Assembly (NCBI GenBank): GCA_041390865.1
Contig: JAWKPC010000004.1
Coordinates: 186,001-250,000 of the forward strand
Direction: 5' to 3'
Length of the DNA: 64,000 bases
Source: JAUIIK01 sp041390865
GTDB taxonomy: Bacteria > Chloroflexota > Chloroflexia > Thermomicrobiales > CFX8
This document shows, piece after piece, positions 62,385 through 64,000 of the stretch (within the stretch, counting starts at the first letter, position 1; each line of letters opens with the position of its first letter). The position numbers were made by a program, and so were the translations under genes. The notes under the pieces are model-generated. The model worked only from the letters and a program-made list of their open reading frames with translations, was not told the DNA's origin and ran no database searches.

Positions 62385-62945
62385 TTAGTCTGAACGGTTG
62401 ATCTGCACCGGGACCGGATTGCGAACAATGTCGAGCACCGGCGATGTACGCAGTACATGCGCTTCCAGCTCGGCGAGTTCGTCGTCGGTTGCCGAACTCT
62501 TCACCCGATAGGTAGCGCGAATATTCTTGAATCCGGGCCGCTGCTCATCGCTCAAGCCGAGGAACGCATGCAGATCGAGATCTCCGTGGAGATCGAAGGT
62601 CAGTTCCTCGATATCAATACCCCGCGCGGCGGCATTGTAGGCGTAGCCGACGGCGAGGCAGCCCGCCAACGCGCCAAGCACGCTCTCGACGGCGTTCGGG
62701 CTGGAGTCGGCGCCCAGCAGGACCTCAGGCTCGTCACCGACCATTACATGAGTGCGGGCGTGTTGCTGCTCCGATCCAGCACCGTAGAACGACGTGATCT
62801 CGGTGACGCAGCGCGCGCCGCCTTCCCAGCGACTACGGGTACGGAACTGGAACTGAGCCAGCTGGGGATCGTCTTTGATCAGCCCGATCGTCGCTCCGAG
62901 CTGTTCGAGGTCGACACCGTTGTTGACTGTGGCGGTTGTCATCAT
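62385..62945 (-). CDS. OsmC/Ohr-family protein
   Basis: A 186-residue OsmC-fold protein. The helix with the peroxidatic-type cysteine is VESVLGALAGCLAVGYAYN; TFDLHGDLDLHAFLGL and FKNIRATYRVKS are the family's beta strands. The first conserved Cys of classical OsmC is replaced by EVLLGADSSPNAVES, so it is nearer to the general OsmC group that reduces peroxides or persulphides. ATG 62945 follows GAAAGGGAAG. It starts the arsM operon; a stress-response or thiol/arsenic-linked role is inferred. Confidence 0.85.
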   Translation of the reverse strand: MMTTATVNNGVDLEQLGATIGLIKDDPQLAQFQFRTRSRWEGGARCVTEITSFYGAGSEQQHARTHVMVGDEPEVLLGADSSPNAVESVLGALAGCLAVGYAYNAAARGIDIEELTFDLHGDLDLHAFLGLSDEQRPGFKNIRATYRVKSSATDDELAELEAHVLRTSPVLDIVRNPVPVQINRSD

Positions 62946-63193
62946 TCTTCCCTTTCGAACTAGATCTAGTAGTTGCTCGCTCGTATCTCCTCTCTTCCCA
63001 CCTCCTTTCCGATCTACCTGGCTCCACGGGCGTCGTGAATTCACACTCCGGTACTTCCGTTTCTGGGCGGAAGATGTAGTGAGTTTGCAGCCCGAGAGCG
63101 TGCCGGTTGGACGCTTGTGCTTGATCCCGAGTACGGCCAGTTGCCTCATGGTTCTGGTCGTTAGTCCGGCCCAGCAATTGAAACGATCGTATC
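62946..63193 (-). other. Leader of the osmC-arsM operon
   Basis: About 250 bases between the promoter and osmC. GGAGGTGGGAAGAGAGGAG (62990-63010, minus) looks like one or two ribosome sites, but no start codon or family-like frame follows. No ArsR gene is seen here. Confidence 0.4.
62959..62970. promoter_or_regulatory. Perfect 12-base palindrome before osmC
   Basis: ACTAGATCTAGT lies 14 bases before the osmC ATG and inside the leader of the operon. It may be a regulator site. Confidence 0.4.
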
Positions 63194-63235
63194 AAACATA
63201 TGTTTAACATAGGGTGCAAGAGGTCTGATTGTCAA
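63194..63235 (-). promoter_or_regulatory. osmC-arsM promoter with overlapping ArsR-like operator
   Basis: On the minus strand TTGACA (63235-63230) and TATGTT (63211-63206) are 18 bases apart. AAACATATGTTT (63194-63205), a perfect palindrome, adjoins the -10 box where a repressor would block RNA polymerase. AT-rich imperfect palindromes at this position are typical of ArsR/SmtB repressors. It lies about 250 bases upstream of osmC. Confidence 0.6.
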
Positions 63236-63340
63236 GTTCGGCGTGTTCCAGTTGTATTGATACGTGGATATCTCACGTCGAGGTGGAGAGTTGGATTAGA
63301 CTACTCATACTGAAAGTTCAGTCAATGAACAGGGGACAGT

Positions 63341-63871
63341 ATGTGGCGGCTTGCTCTTGTCTTCCTTCTTGGCCTTATTGCGATCGCCCCGGCGGCGGTT
63401 TCCGCCGACCACGACGACACCTGACACCCTGCACCAACTCCACCAGTTGGTCGGGGACAATTCGAGATTCAAGTTGCTACGTCCGACCTGCAAACCGCCG
63501 AAGGTCAGCGGCCGGTAGCGATGTTTCAGCTCCAGGCCGCCATTCATATCGACCCCGCTGGCGACGCCAGGGCACATGGAACATTGCTCCACCGTCGTGA
63601 AGCGACAGCGCGAACACTCGTATATCAACCAACCGCGAACGGAACAAGTGCCGCCTGTGCCGACACCGATGGGAACGGGCGAACGGAACTCCGTACGCTT
63701 CGTCTGGCATTTCGCCAGCAACGCGGTCAACAAGAGTTGCTGGTGTTGATTTCAGAATTGGTCTCTGCCGAAGAGTCTGGCCGCTATCCTGCGTCGGTAC
63801 TAATCCAGGGCAGAGACGGCACAGTCATTGCGGAAGGTCGAGCGACGCTGAGGCTCCTTCTTTCCGACTAA
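63341..63871 (+). CDS. Small secreted protein with in-frame TGA after the signal peptide
   Basis: ATG 63341 (GGGGAC upstream) starts a signal peptide MWRLALVFLLGLIAIAPAAV, then SADHDDT and a TGA at 63422-63424. The same frame continues open for 149 codons: HPAPTPPVGRGQFEIQVATS, RPVAMFQLQAAIHIDPAGDA, ACADTDGNGRTELRTLRLAF and so on, to TAA at 63869-63871. The signal peptide and the beta-rich body are one protein by composition. The TGA is a nonsense mutation, a sequence error, or recoded. A 7-bp hairpin (ACCAACT/AGTTGGT) follows at 9-27 nt. Family unknown. Confidence 0.55.
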
Positions 63872-64000
63872 TGTCAACTCAGGAATGAATGTAGATTGAG
63901 AGTCGCGAACCAATCGCAACAACAACCATCAAACGCGAGGGCCCTTGGCGGTGGTGGGACGACTACTGGCACATCTCGGCAAGATCGATCGCACCACCCC
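63872..64000 (+). other. End of window, possible start of a next gene
   Basis: No clear gene. A TTG near 63944 opens AVVGRLLAHLGKIDRTTP to the window edge, too short to judge. Confidence 0.3.

Overview
The window is about 64 kb of high-GC bacterial DNA (about 60-63 % by eye) with many GTG/TTG starts. It has lipoproteins with Thr/Pro-rich linkers, NHL and sortilin-type propellers, and a recurring surface module ending in a conserved FERRCLTYTPDN motif. This style suggests a Chloroflexota genome, probably Thermomicrobia-like; the assignment is inference from protein style because there is no rRNA. I saw no tRNA, rRNA or CRISPR array.

Layout: 0-7.5 kb is carbon metabolism (TPP-dependent enzyme, 2-hydroxyacid dehydrogenase behind two palindromes, two GH13 enzymes flanking an ASRT-family protein). 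7.7-11.4 kb is a translationally coupled pair: a PAP2/kinase-like/membrane fusion and a stand-alone paralogue of its C-terminal membrane domain. 11.4-17.6 kb holds ABC and serpin remnants, a LigB-type dioxygenase, an alpha/beta hydrolase, a frameshifted P450 and an internally duplicated lipoprotein. 17.9-23.1 kb has a degenerate GGDEF-EAL protein and a large NHL surface protein. 23.1-27.6 kb is a run of frameshifted genes (Ldh2-type dehydrogenase, MNT/HEPN pair, MetE-like enzyme, M20 amidohydrolase). 27.6-36.7 kb has a PrsW-like protease, a sortilin-like lipoprotein, VOC and DinB proteins, a ZIP transporter, two soluble HtrA-like proteases, a creatininase-family protein and an aminotransferase. 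36.8-41.8 kb is a 2.4 kb tandem duplication (secreted trypsin-like protease plus a 44-residue protein). 41.8-49 kb has a sugar dehydrogenase, ferredoxin, NTF2-like protein, two tandem MlrC-family proteins, an HTH regulator and an MFS transporter. 49-56.2 kb is again rich in frameshifts (M14 peptidase, secreted protein, cysS, coaX). 56.2-64 kb has two cupins behind a structured leader, a P-loop kinase, coaBC, a secreted glycoside hydrolase, an osmC-arsM operon and a small secreted protein.

The most striking observation is the arsM gene (complement 61566..62360). An in-frame TGA lies exactly at the essential arsenic-binding cysteine of the WxxC(I/L)xGAL motif. It is followed by 62 in-frame codons with ArsM-like sequence and by a perfect 7-bp hairpin whose G-starting apical loop is 18-20 nt downstream, where bacterial SECIS loops lie. 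I propose a selenocysteine-containing arsenite methyltransferase in an operon with an OsmC-like protein, behind a TTGACA-N18-TATGTT promoter overlapped by an ArsR-like palindrome.

A caution applies throughout: several zones carry dense frameshifts between segments of well-conserved protein, including likely housekeeping genes. These may be uncorrected indels rather than true pseudogenes.
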